This document shows, in pieces, positions 20,573 through 29,954 of a stretch of DNA of 45,748 bases. The stretch covers positions 452,210-497,957 of the forward strand of contig NZ_HG322953.1 in the NCBI RefSeq assembly GCF_000455325.1, written 5' to 3'. Source of the stretch: Mycolicibacterium septicum DSM 44393 (GTDB lineage: Bacteria > Actinomycetota > Actinomycetes > Mycobacteriales > Mycobacteriaceae). Both the position numbers and the translations under genes were made by a program. Below the pieces are notes generated by a model. It was given only the letters and a program-made list of their open reading frames with translations, did not search any database and was not told the origin of the DNA. Numbering within the stretch: the first letter of the stretch is position 1; every line of letters begins with the position of its first letter.

Positions 20573-23500
20573 GTGGTGGCGACGAGTTCCCAGACGGTCC
20601 GCGACGAGGTCGCCGAACTCCTGGGGGTCAGCGCAGACGACGTCGATCCCAACACCGACCTGATCGCATCCGGTCTCGACTCGATCCGGATGATGTCGCT
20701 CTCGGGGCGGTGGCGTAAACAGGGCATCAACGTCGGATTCGCCGCTCTGGCAGCCAATCCCACCGTTGCCGCCTGGATCGACCTGGTCGCTGAGCACACT
20801 CCCGACGCCCCGGTCCAAGACTCCGTCCCCGGAACCTCAGGTCACGTCGCCGGCGATGCCGGCGAACCCTTCCCGTTGGCGCCCATCCAGCACGCCTTCT
20901 GGGTTGGGCGCAACCAGGATCAGCAGCTCGGTGGAGTCGGCGCCCATCTGTACGTCGAATTCGACGGCGCCGGTGTCGATCCGCAGCGACTGCGGGCGGC
21001 TGCGGCGAAACTGGCCGCGCGTCACCCGATGCTGCGGGTGGAGATCCTGCCCGACGGCACGCAGCGGATCGGAGACCGGCCGCTGCCGGTCACCGTCTAC
21101 GACCTCCGCGACCTGGATGAGGCTGCGGCACAGGCGCAATTGGAATTGACCAGAGAATCCAAGTCGCATCAGATGCTGCACGACGAGGTACTGCAGCTGA
21201 GCCTGTCGCTGCTGCCGGACGGCCGCACACGTCTTCACGTCGACATGGACATGCAGTGCGCCGATGCGGTGAGTTACCGCAACTTCATGGCCGACCTGGC
21301 GGCGTTCTACCGCGGCACCGACCTGGCCGATCTCGGCTACACCTACCGTGAATACCGGGCCCAGCTGACAGCTTCGGTGCCGCCCCCCTCGGAGCGAGAC
21401 CTGCAATGGTGGGCCGAACGGGTCCCGGATCTGCCGGATCCGCCTGCGCTGCCACTGGTTCCGCTGTCCGATCAGCGCAACCCACACCGCAGCATCCGGC
21501 TGTGGGAAACCCTCGACGTGGCGACCCGCGACGCGTTGTTCGCGGCGGCGCACCGGCGCGGGATCACCCCGGCCATGGCGGTCGGGGCGTCGTACGCCAA
21601 CGCACTGGCGCACTGGTCGACGCAGTCGCGGTTCCTGCTCAACCTGCCGATGTTCGGCAGGGAGCTGTATCACCCCGATGTGGACAAGCTGGTCGGTGAC
21701 TTCACCTCCTCGCTGTTGCTCGACATCGACCTGACCGGAGCCGATACCGCTGCGGCCCGGGCCCGGGTCGTGCAGGAGACGCTGCACGCCACCGCCGCGC
21801 ATTCGTCGGTGTCCGGGCTCGACGTGCTGCGCGACATGAGCCGCCATCGCGGCAGCCAGACACTGGCCACCATCGTCTACACCAGCGCGCTCGGACTGGG
21901 CGATCTGTTCGCCGGTGACGTCACCGATCACTTCGGAGCGCCGGTGTGGACCATCTCGCAGGGACCCCAGGTGCTGATCGACGCCCAGGCGACCCCGCTC
22001 GCCGAGGGCCTGATGATCAACTGGGACGTCCGGGTCGAGGCGTTCAGGCCGGGTGTGGCCGAGGCCATGTTCGCCTACCACCTGGACGAACTGCGCCGCC
22101 TGGCCACCGATGACTCCGCCTGGGATGCCCCGGATCCGCCCGCGGCGTCCGAGTCGCAGCGCCGGGTGCGGGCCGAGCTGAACGCGACGGCCTCGGCGCC
22201 CAGCGGCGACGTGCTGCACACCGGTTTCCTGGCCAACGCGGCCGCCACCCCGGACGCGCCTGCGGTGTTCTGCAGCGCCGGGAACCTCACCTACGGGGAG
22301 TTGCGGGAAAAGGTGCTGGCCGTGGCGGCCGCCCTGCAGTCCCGCGGGGTGTGCCACGGCGAAGTGGTCGCGGTGCTGGGTCCGAAGAGCGTCGAGCAGG
22401 TCATCGCGCTGTTGGCCATCTCGATGGTCGGCGCCGCGTACCTGCCGGTCGGGGTGGATCAGCCCGCCGATCGGGCCGCGCGCATCCTGCACACCGGTGG
22501 GGTGGACTTCGCCCTGGTCTGCGGTTCGGGGTCCGAGCATCCCGATCTGCCGCACCTGACCGTTGCCGACGCCGAGATCATCGGTGACCCGGCAGATTTC
22601 GAGCCGGTCGAGGTCACACTCTCGGACCTGGCATATGTGTTGTTCACGTCGGGCTCCACAGGCGAGCCCAAGGGCGTCGAGATCACCCACGATGCGGCGA
22701 TGAACACCATCGAATTCATCAACGACCATTTCGAGATCGGTCCGGCGGATCGTTGCCTGGCGCTCTCGCACCTGGAGTGCGACCTGTCGGTGATCGACGT
22801 CTACGGGACGTTGCGTTCGGGCGGCTCGATGGTGGTCATCGACGAGGAACACCGCCGCGACCCCGACGTCTGGGTCAAGCTGATCGACGAGCACCAGGTC
22901 AGCGTCCTGCACTTCCTGACCGGCTGGCTGGAGATGCTGGTGGCCGCGACTGACGGGGCATCCTTGCCGTCATTGCGGGTGGTGCCCACCGGCGGCGACT
23001 GGGTGCGTCCGGACATGGTGCGCGCATTGCGTGCCGCGTCGCCCCGGGTGCGCTTCGCCGGGCTGGGCGGGGCCACGGAGACCGCGACGCACAACACCAT
23101 CTTCGAAGTCGGATCCGGTGACGACGCGCTGCCGGCGCACTGGACCTCGGTGCCGTTCGGCGTCCCGCTGACCAACAACTGCTGCCGGGTGGTCGACTCC
23201 CGTGGCGAGGACTGCCCCGACTGGGTTCCGGGTGAGCTGTGGGTCGGTGGTCGCGGCATCGCCCGCGGATACCGTGGCCGGCCCGACCTGACCGCCGAAC
23301 GGTTCGTCGAGCACGACGGGCGCCGCTGGTACCGCACCGGGGACCTGGTGCGGTCCTGGCCCGACGGCACGCTGGAATTCGTCGGCCGGGCCGATCACCG
23401 GATCAAGGTGAGTGGCTTCCGTATCGAGTTGGGTGAGGTCGAGGGCGCCTTGTGCCGGGTTCCCGGCGTGGACGCGGCCGTCGCGGTGCTGGTGCCCGTA

Positions 23501-24085
23501 GACGGCGGTCACGATCTGCTCGGCGCGCTGGTCCGCGCGGATCAGGCCGGCCTGGAGTCGGGCCTCGACCCTGAGGCGGTGACGACCGCACTGGCCGAGC
23601 TGGTGCCCGCGCACATGATTCCGCAGGTGCTGCTGGTCGCCGACGAGATTCCCTACGCGCGGGGCAAGACCGACCGCACCGCGGCCGTCCGGATGCTCTC
23701 GGCGGTGGGCGCCCCCGAGGCCCGGGGCTACCGGGCGCCGTCGGATCCGCTGGAAACCGCTCTGTGTGCGATCGTCGGCGACGTTCTCAGGCAGTCCGGT
23801 GTCGGTGTCGACGACGATTTCTTCGCCCTCGGCGGGGACTCGGTGCTGGGCACCCAGCTGGTGGCGCGGATCAGGGACTGGCTGGACACCTCGACCGTCA
23901 TGGTCGCCGACGTCTTCGCGGCCCGAACGGTCGCCGAGATGGCCGCGCTGCTGGCCGGCCGGGAGGCGGGCTCGGACCGTCTGCAGCTGGTTTCTGAGCT
24001 GTATCTCGAGGTCGCAGGCATGGACAGCGCCGATGTGGCGTCCGAGTTGGAACGCACGGCCCCAGAACCCGCGTTCGGCAACTAA
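20573..24085 (+). CDS. mbtB: Mycobactin NRPS MbtB (ArCP-Cy-A-PCP, no thioesterase)
   Basis: A 1170-aa nonribosomal peptide synthetase that condenses the aryl acid with Ser/Thr and cyclises it to the oxazoline. The aryl carrier domain (about 5-75) has S37 in SGLDSIRMM. The cyclisation domain (about 100-520) has the DMQCADAVS form of DxxxxDxxS. The adenylation domain (about 545-1060) has LFTSGSTGEPKG, YRTGDLVRSW and the A10 lysine in YARGKTDRTA. A PCP near 1075-1140 has LGGDS. It is shorter than the roughly 1414 aa recalled for M. tuberculosis MbtB because no C-terminal thioesterase is present; a separate TE (mbtT) follows downstream. GTG start with GGAGG seven bases upstream. Confidence 0.95.
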   Translation: MVATSSQTVRDEVAELLGVSADDVDPNTDLIASGLDSIRMMSLSGRWRKQGINVGFAALAANPTVAAWIDLVAEHTPDAPVQDSVPGTSGHVAGDAGEPFPLAPIQHAFWVGRNQDQQLGGVGAHLYVEFDGAGVDPQRLRAAAAKLAARHPMLRVEILPDGTQRIGDRPLPVTVYDLRDLDEAAAQAQLELTRESKSHQMLHDEVLQLSLSLLPDGRTRLHVDMDMQCADAVSYRNFMADLAAFYRGTDLADLGYTYREYRAQLTASVPPPSERDLQWWAERVPDLPDPPALPLVPLSDQRNPHRSIRLWETLDVATRDALFAAAHRRGITPAMAVGASYANALAHWSTQSRFLLNLPMFGRELYHPDVDKLVGDFTSSLLLDIDLTGADTAAARARVVQETLHATAAHSSVSGLDVLRDMSRHRGSQTLATIVYTSALGLGDLFAGDVTDHFGAPVWTISQGPQVLIDAQATPLAEGLMINWDVRVEAFRPGVAEAMFAYHLDELRRLATDDSAWDAPDPPAASESQRRVRAELNATASAPSGDVLHTGFLANAAATPDAPAVFCSAGNLTYGELREKVLAVAAALQSRGVCHGEVVAVLGPKSVEQVIALLAISMVGAAYLPVGVDQPADRAARILHTGGVDFALVCGSGSEHPDLPHLTVADAEIIGDPADFEPVEVTLSDLAYVLFTSGSTGEPKGVEITHDAAMNTIEFINDHFEIGPADRCLALSHLECDLSVIDVYGTLRSGGSMVVIDEEHRRDPDVWVKLIDEHQVSVLHFLTGWLEMLVAATDGASLPSLRVVPTGGDWVRPDMVRALRAASPRVRFAGLGGATETATHNTIFEVGSGDDALPAHWTSVPFGVPLTNNCCRVVDSRGEDCPDWVPGELWVGGRGIARGYRGRPDLTAERFVEHDGRRWYRTGDLVRSWPDGTLEFVGRADHRIKVSGFRIELGEVEGALCRVPGVDAAVAVLVPVDGGHDLLGALVRADQAGLESGLDPEAVTTALAELVPAHMIPQVLLVADEIPYARGKTDRTAAVRMLSAVGAPEARGYRAPSDPLETALCAIVGDVLRQSGVGVDDDFFALGGDSVLGTQLVARIRDWLDTSTVMVADVFAARTVAEMAALLAGREAGSDRLQLVSELYLEVAGMDSADVASELERTAPEPAFGN

Positions 24086-24121
24086 GGTTAGAGTTACTTC
24101 AGTTAGGGCAGGCTTTGCTTA
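24083..24121 (+). promoter_or_regulatory. Tandem putative IdeR boxes after mbtB
   Basis: Two adjacent 19-base matches: TAAGGTTAGAGTTACTTCA at 24083-24101, which includes the mbtB stop, and TTAGGGCAGGCTTTGCTTA at 24103-24121. Each matches 13 of 19 consensus positions. They precede a strong ribosome site (AGGAGG, 24127-24132), so a second iron-controlled promoter inside the mbt operon is likely, serving the genes from 24138 on. Confidence 0.6.
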
Positions 24122-24137
24122 TCGTCAGGAGGTCGCT

Positions 24138-24905
24138 GTGGACGCCGTGAGTCGCACGACTACGCAGACCATGCACACCGTGGCGGCCGAACCGCTGCAC
24201 CAGGGGTTCTTCGCGCACGCACAGGTTGCACCGGACGACATCGCGGTGTTCGGACCGACCACCCGTTGGACCTACGGGCAATTGCGGGAGCAGGCGCTGT
24301 CGGTATCCGGCGCACTGGCGGTGGCCGGAGTGCGCGTCGGCGACCGGGTGGCCGTCGTGGGGCCCACCGGCCTGGACACGGTGATCGCCACGCTCGGGAT
24401 CCTGGCTGCGGGCGGCGTCTGTGTGCCGGTGGACACCGCCGAGCCGGCTGAGCCGGTCCTGGACCACACGGGTGTGCGGATGGCACTGTTCACCGGCGAC
24501 GGACCGCCCAACTGGCTGCCCGCGCTCACCGTCTCCGAGGCACTGCGGATCGGAGAGCGCGCCTGCGGCGTCTCCCCGGTGCACTCCGGACCGCATGATC
24601 CCGCCTTCCTGGGATCGCTCGACGAGACGGGTTATGCGGTGGTGACTCACGCCGCGGCCCACGATGCCGTGATGGAACTCAGCGTCCGGCTGGGCGTCAC
24701 CGGCGATGACCGCATCGGCGCGTTCTCCGCTGCGGGCGCTGCGGCTCCGATCCTCATGATGCTGGTGGCACTTACCGCGGGCGCAGCCGTCGTCGTCGCC
24801 GATGATGCGCCGCGACGCAACCTCGAACGGGGGATGAACGGCTTCGCCCTCGCTGTGCGGCATCGGGATGCGGTGGCTGCTCTCGACACCGCTGTGCCAT
24901 CGTGA
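24138..24905 (+). CDS. Truncated adenylation-domain-like protein lacking the P-loop
   Basis: A 255-aa protein related to the N-terminal half of an NRPS adenylation domain, close in layout to the same part of MbtB (LHQGFFAHAQVAPDDIAVF, TYGQLREQALSVSGAL, LGILAAGGVCVPVD). Where MbtB has the A3 phosphate-binding loop LFTSGSTGEPKG, this protein passes straight from GYAVV to THAAAHDAV, and nothing after about the A4 region is present. It therefore cannot adenylate. It looks maintained: AGGAGG five bases before its GTG, tandem IdeR-like boxes upstream, and a stop overlapping the mbtT start as GTGA (24902-24905). It may be a structural partner of MbtB/MbtT or a decaying A-domain remnant. No function is claimed. 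Confidence 0.75.
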   Translation: MDAVSRTTTQTMHTVAAEPLHQGFFAHAQVAPDDIAVFGPTTRWTYGQLREQALSVSGALAVAGVRVGDRVAVVGPTGLDTVIATLGILAAGGVCVPVDTAEPAEPVLDHTGVRMALFTGDGPPNWLPALTVSEALRIGERACGVSPVHSGPHDPAFLGSLDETGYAVVTHAAAHDAVMELSVRLGVTGDDRIGAFSAAGAAAPILMMLVALTAGAAVVVADDAPRRNLERGMNGFALAVRHRDAVAALDTAVPS

Positions 24906-25648
24906 CTGGGCCGGATACCCAGATCACCGTCAAGCCCTGGGTGAAGCGCTACTCAGGGTCCGAAAGCACAACAGCCACACTGGTATTCCCGCACGCCGGC
25001 GGAGCGGCACTGGCCTACCGCGGATTCGGTATGGCATTGGCCGCAGCCGGGTCCGATGCCTACGTCATGCAGTACCCCCAACGCGGCGACCGGCTGTCGC
25101 ATCCGGCCGCACACACGGTGGGCGATCTGGCCAAAGATCTGTTCGATGCGGCCGATTGGGCCGGCATCGGATCGATCCGGCTGTTCGGACACTGCATGGG
25201 CGCTGTGGTGGCCTTCGAATTCGCGCGGATCGCAGAACGCAACGGTGTGGCGATCGATGCCCTGTGGGTGTCGGCCAGCGAGGCGCCGTCGGCCGTGGCG
25301 GCCGCACCCGCGCTGCCGATGGCCGAGTCCGAGATCCTCGCCGAGATGGTCGATCTCGGCGGCACCGATGAGGCGCTGCTCGCCGACGAGGATTTCGTCG
25401 AACTGCTGCTGATGGCGGTGCGGGCCGACTACGCGGCCTTCAACCGGTACTCGTGTGAGGCCGACGTGACGATCGCCTCCGACATCTATGCCCTCGGTGG
25501 CGACCGTGACCACCGTATCAGCGAGGACATGTTGCGGCGCTGGGAATCTCACACCACCGGGGCGTTCACATGCTCGATCTTCGACGGCGGGCATTTCTAT
25601 CTCAACACCCAGCTCGAGGATGTGGCGGAGCTGGTCAATGAGCTCTAG
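24902..25648 (+). CDS. mbtT: Type II thioesterase MbtT with cysteine nucleophile
   Basis: A 248-aa alpha/beta-hydrolase of the type II (editing) thioesterase family that clears misprimed carrier domains or assists turnover. Family motifs are LVFPHAGGAALAYRGF near residue 27 and QYPQRGDR near 57. The nucleophile elbow reads FGHCMGA, with C98 where most relatives have Ser. H231 (FDGGHFYLN) and D201/D203 (GGDRDHRI) complete a Cys-Asp-His triad. The GTG start overlaps the upstream fragment gene by four bases, and its stop overlaps the mbtC start by 11. It probably replaces the TE domain missing from this MbtB. The Cys is seen directly; its effect on activity is inferred. Confidence 0.88.
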   Translation: MTGPDTQITVKPWVKRYSGSESTTATLVFPHAGGAALAYRGFGMALAAAGSDAYVMQYPQRGDRLSHPAAHTVGDLAKDLFDAADWAGIGSIRLFGHCMGAVVAFEFARIAERNGVAIDALWVSASEAPSAVAAAPALPMAESEILAEMVDLGGTDEALLADEDFVELLLMAVRADYAAFNRYSCEADVTIASDIYALGGDRDHRISEDMLRRWESHTTGAFTCSIFDGGHFYLNTQLEDVAELVNEL

Positions 25649-26966
25649 CGGGCATCAACCCGGGCCAGACTCCGCCGACCCGGTGGTGATCGTTGGGATG
25701 GCGCTGGAAGCTCCCGGCGGGATCGACACCGCCGCCGGCTACTGGTCGATGCTGACCGAGCAGCGGGAGGCGCTGGGCCGATTTCCCACCGACCGAGGCT
25801 GGTCGGTGCGCGAACTGTTCGACGGCTCCCGGCGCGACGGGTTCAAGCGCATTCACGACCTCGGCGGATTCCTTTCCAGCGCAGCTGCATTCGACCCTGC
25901 GTTCTTCGGGATCTCACCGCGTGAGGCGGTGGCGATGGATCCGCAGCAACGCATCGGGCTGCGGATCGCGTGGCGCGCGCTGGAGAACAGCGGCATCAAC
26001 CCCGACGACCTCGCCGGACACGACGTGGGTTGCTACGTCGGTGCGTCCGGCCTGGAGTACGGGCCGCCACTGTCGGAGTTCTCCCACCACAGCGGTCATC
26101 TGATCACCGGCACATCGCTGGGCGTCATTTCCGGCCGGATCGCCTACACGCTCGATCTGTGCGGTCCGGCGCTGACCATCGACACCTCGTGTTCGTCGGC
26201 GTTGACCGCGTTCCACACCGCCGTGGCCGCGGTACGGGTGGGGGACTGCGACATGGCGCTGGCAGGCGGTGTCTGCGTGATGGGCACACCCGGGTACTTC
26301 GTCGAATTCTCCAAACAGCACGCATTGTCCGACGACGGGCACTGCCGGCCCTACAGCGCACACGCGAGCGGGACGGTGTGGGCCGAGGGCGCGGCGATGT
26401 TCGTATTGCAGCGCAGATCCGCGGCCCTGCGGAACGGCCGGCGCATCCTGGCCGAGGTGCGCGCCACCGCCGTCAACCAGGACGGCCGGACCACCGGTCT
26501 GACTGCGCCCAGCGGCGGCGCCCAGCAGCGGTTGTTCGCCAAGGCGATCGAGCAGGCGGGCGTGCGACCGGAGGACGTCGGCATGATCGAAGGCCACGGC
26601 ACCGGCACCCGACTCGGGGACCGGACCGAATTGCGTTCGCTGGCACAGACATACGGCGCCACGTCCCCGGGTGCCGGGGCTCTGTTGGGGTCGGTGAAAT
26701 CCAACGTCGGTCACTCGCAGGCCGCCGCAGGCGGGCTCGGCCTGGCCAAGGTCATCCTGGCCGCCGAGCATGCGTCGATCCCCGCCACCCTGCACGTCGA
26801 CGAGGTGAGCCGGGAGATCGACTGGGACACCCAGGGTTTGCGATTGGCCACCAAGCAGACCCAATGGTCCGCCGTCGACGGGCAGCGCATCGGCGCGGTC
26901 TCGGCCTTCGGGATGAGCGGCACCAACGCCCACGCGATCATCTCGGTTCCCGAGGCTGCAGCATGA
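25638..26966 (+). CDS. mbtC: Polyketide synthase MbtC (stand-alone ketosynthase)
   Basis: A 442-aa ketosynthase that with MbtD builds the beta-hydroxyacyl unit of mycobactin. The active-site cysteine is in TIDTSCSSALTAFH (C185); the two histidines are in EGHGTGTRLGDRTE and KSNVGHSQAAAGG. EGHGTGT in place of the usual EAHGTGT is a minor change. I chose the ATG at 25638 (MSSSGHQPGPD), which overlaps the mbtT stop; the frame stays open to 25488, but that part lies inside mbtT and is not PKS-like. Length matches the roughly 444 aa of M. tuberculosis MbtC. The stop overlaps the mbtD ATG. Confidence 0.94.
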   Translation: MSSSGHQPGPDSADPVVIVGMALEAPGGIDTAAGYWSMLTEQREALGRFPTDRGWSVRELFDGSRRDGFKRIHDLGGFLSSAAAFDPAFFGISPREAVAMDPQQRIGLRIAWRALENSGINPDDLAGHDVGCYVGASGLEYGPPLSEFSHHSGHLITGTSLGVISGRIAYTLDLCGPALTIDTSCSSALTAFHTAVAAVRVGDCDMALAGGVCVMGTPGYFVEFSKQHALSDDGHCRPYSAHASGTVWAEGAAMFVLQRRSAALRNGRRILAEVRATAVNQDGRTTGLTAPSGGAQQRLFAKAIEQAGVRPEDVGMIEGHGTGTRLGDRTELRSLAQTYGATSPGAGALLGSVKSNVGHSQAAAGGLGLAKVILAAEHASIPATLHVDEVSREIDWDTQGLRLATKQTQWSAVDGQRIGAVSAFGMSGTNAHAIISVPEAAA

Positions 26967-29954
26967 GCGAAGTCGACGCCCTGCCCGACGGGCGCACATC
27001 TGTCCTGCTCAGCGCGCACGCAGAGGACCTGATCGGCACCGATGCCGCCGCCATCCTGCGCTATCTGGATTCGCGTCCCGAGGTGAGCGCCGGCGACGTC
27101 GCCGCCACCCTGCTGTCCACGCGGCGCCTGCGGCGTCACCGCGCTGTGGTCCGCGCCGCCGATCGTGACGAACTCGCCGCAGGGCTGCGTGCTCTCACCG
27201 AGGACGCGGATCATCCGCTGGTCACCCGGGTACAGGGCGGGTCCGCGGCTCCGGGGTCGAGTGCGCGCATCGCGTTCGTGTTCCCGGGCCAGGGCAGCCA
27301 GTGGCCATCGATGGGTGTGCAGGCCTACGACCGGCTGCCGGTCTACCGGGCCGAGGTCGACAAGTGCGCGGCCGAGTTTCGCAGCTGCGCGCGCTCTCAC
27401 TGATTACTACTGCGACCCGGATTCGGGTGCGGTCACCAACGACTTCTCCCAGGTACAGATTCAGGGCGCCCAGTTCGTCCACGGTGTGGCGCTGGCCCGG
27501 GTCTGGCGTTCCTGCGGTGTGCTGCCCGATATCACCGTGGGCCACAGCCTGGGGGAGATCGGGGCGGCCTATGTGGCGGGCAGCATCAGCCTGCCGGAGG
27601 CCGTGGCCGTGGTGGTCGCCCGCGCGACCGTACTCGACCGGTTGACAGGCCCCTACCGGGTCGCGGTGCTCGGGATCACGCCCGACGAAGCGTCGAAAGT
27701 CGTGGCCGACACACCGGGCTGGCTCGAACTGTCGGTGGTGAACTCACGGTCATCGGTCGCGGTGTCGGGGGATACCGATGCGGTGGCCGCCGCAGTGGCC
27801 GCTGTGTCCGGCCGCGGATCGTTCGCCAAGGAAATCGAGATGTGGTTCCCGGCGCACACGACCGCGCTCGACTCGGCTCGCGCTGATCTCGAATCGATGC
27901 TTCCCGCAGCGCAATTCAGTGAGGCGCCGGTGCAGTTCATCGGCTCGGCCACCGCTGATGTGGTGGAAGCGGGCACTGGTTTCGCCGACTACTGGTACAC
28001 GAATCTGCGCAGCACCGTGCGTTTCGACCGGGCCATCGAGACCGCCGCTCGGCGCGGTGCCCGGATCTTCGTGGAACTCTCCGCACATCCGGCGCTGCTG
28101 TTCGCCATGGGGGATCTGCTCGACGACGCGGCCGAACTCACCGGTGGTCCGGTGGTGATGGTGGGATCGGGCCGTCGCGATGAGCCGATCACCGAACGTC
28201 TCAGTGCCAACATCGTCTCGGTGGCGATGGCCGACACCGGCTACCGCTGGGGCGACCTCCCGAACCATGGCGCAACATCGCTTCGCGACTTCCCGTTCGC
28301 GCCGATGCGGACCGAACATCTCTGGGCGACACCGCAGCCGCTACCTCCGGTCGCCGGTGTGACGGTAGGTGTGGAGCACTGGGAGAAGGTGCCCCCGCTC
28401 GACACACCGGCCGGGCAGCGCCGCGTCGCGGTGCTGGATCTGGCTGCCGGGCAGGGGTCGGCGGGCGCGTTGGGCCGCGCGATCGAGGAGATCACCGAGA
28501 CCACCGCTGTCGCACCCGCCGACGCCGACCTACTGGTCGTGGTGGCGCCGGTGTCCGACGAGGTCGACACCGTGACCGCGGCAGAAACGTTGAGCCGCCG
28601 CATCGACGACGGCCTGCTCGGCTATGTCGGGGCGATCGCCCCCGAGACCCGCGACGTGTGGCTGGTCACCGTCGGTGGGGAGCAGGTCCCCGGCGACGGC
28701 TCGTCGCGGCCCGAGGCGGCCGCGCTGACCGCGATGCACCGCAGCCTGGGCTACGAACATCCGGACCAGACGTTCCGGCACCTGGACCTGTCGCCCGGAA
28801 CCCTCGGCACGGCCGCCGCGGCCGTGGCCGTCACCGCCATGTTGACGACCGCGCGCGATATCGCCCTGCGGGACAGCGACTCCGGGCCGACCCTCTGGCA
28901 GCGGGGGATGCGCGACGACACCTCCGAGGTCCGGTCCTGGACCGCGGAGTCGGGGATCTTCGACGAGGTGGTCATCACCGGCGGCGCCGGGGCGGTGGGC
29001 CTGCACTATGCCCGCCATCTGGCCGACCAGGGGGCGCGACGCATCGTGCTGCTCAGCCGCAGCGGACTCGACGATGCGCAGGTGGCCGCACTGGCGGCCG
29101 GCGGGACCGAGATCCTCGCGCCCCGATGCGATCTCACCGACCCGCCGCAAATCGCCGCAACTATCGCCGAGCTAGCGGTCGGCCCGGCATCGCTGGTGAT
29201 CCACGCGGCCGCATCCGCCACCCTCGCCCCCGGCGGTGAGCTGACCGGCGCGACGGTGCGGGATACGTTCGCGGCCAAGGTCAGCGGCCTGGCCAACCTC
29301 ACGACGGCATGGCCGCTGCGCCCGGGCGCCCGGATCGTGTTGTGTTCCTCGGTATCCGGCCTGTGGGGCGGATACGGCCACGCTGCCTACTCGGCAGCCA
29401 ACCGGCTGCTGGACGCGCTGGGCGGGCAGCTGCGGGCCGAGGGCAGGCACTGCACCGCGGTGCGGTGGGGACTGTGGCCGGGCGACGGCATCATCGACCC
29501 GGCTGAGGTCGGCAGGGTCGAGAAGTCCGGGCTGCGGGCCATGGCGCCCGACCTCGCGGTCGAGGCCGGGCTGCGGGACTACCCGGCCGATCCGCTGGTG
29601 TTCACCGCCGACGCCGACCGGCTTCGGACGTTTCTCGGCGACACCGAAGAACGTGCCGTTGCGGCCGCCGGCGACACCCCCGAGGCGGCGGGCGGCGATG
29701 CGGCTGACGCCACGGGCGCGATGCGGATCGCACTGGGGTCGGTGCTGAAGCTGACCGACACCACCGCACTTGATTTCGACACGTCGTTACTGGATCTGGG
29801 CGTCGACTCACTGTTGGCGATCGATCTGCGCAAGAAGCTCAAGAAGGCCACCGGCCGATCAGTGCCGCTGGCCACCATCCTCGGTGGCGCCACCGCCGCC
29901 GAATTGATCGGGCATTTGGAAAGACCTGAAAAGGAAGCATTTTCGCGTGACTGA
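26963..29954 (+). CDS. mbtD: Polyketide synthase MbtD (AT-KR-ACP), broken by a frameshift
   Basis: Partner of MbtC. The gene starts at ATG 26963 (overlapping the mbtC stop) and reads MSEVDALPDG through VFPGQGSQWPSMG to AEFRSCARSH, then hits TGA at 27401-27403. The protein resumes without a gap in the next frame (ALTDYYCDPDSG) and runs to 29954. The shift equals one missing GC unit in the GCGCGCGC run at about 27388-27395, or one extra base. Repaired, it would be about 997 aa, near the 1004 aa recalled for M. tuberculosis. AT has GHSLGE near residue 193, KR has ITGGAGAVG near 670 and YSAAN, ACP has GVDSLL near 948. It is either a sequencing error or a real lesion that would stop mycobactin synthesis. 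Confidence 0.85.

Noticed and set aside
25488..25637. N-terminal extension of the MbtC frame
   Set aside because: Overlaps the end of mbtT and reads as Ser/Arg-rich non-PKS sequence; ATG 25638 gives the family length.
27165..27400. Possibility that the second mbtD frame is an independent gene starting near 27165
   Set aside because: The first 75 or so residues in that frame are out-of-frame AT sequence, and the AT domain continues exactly across the shift, so this is one broken gene.
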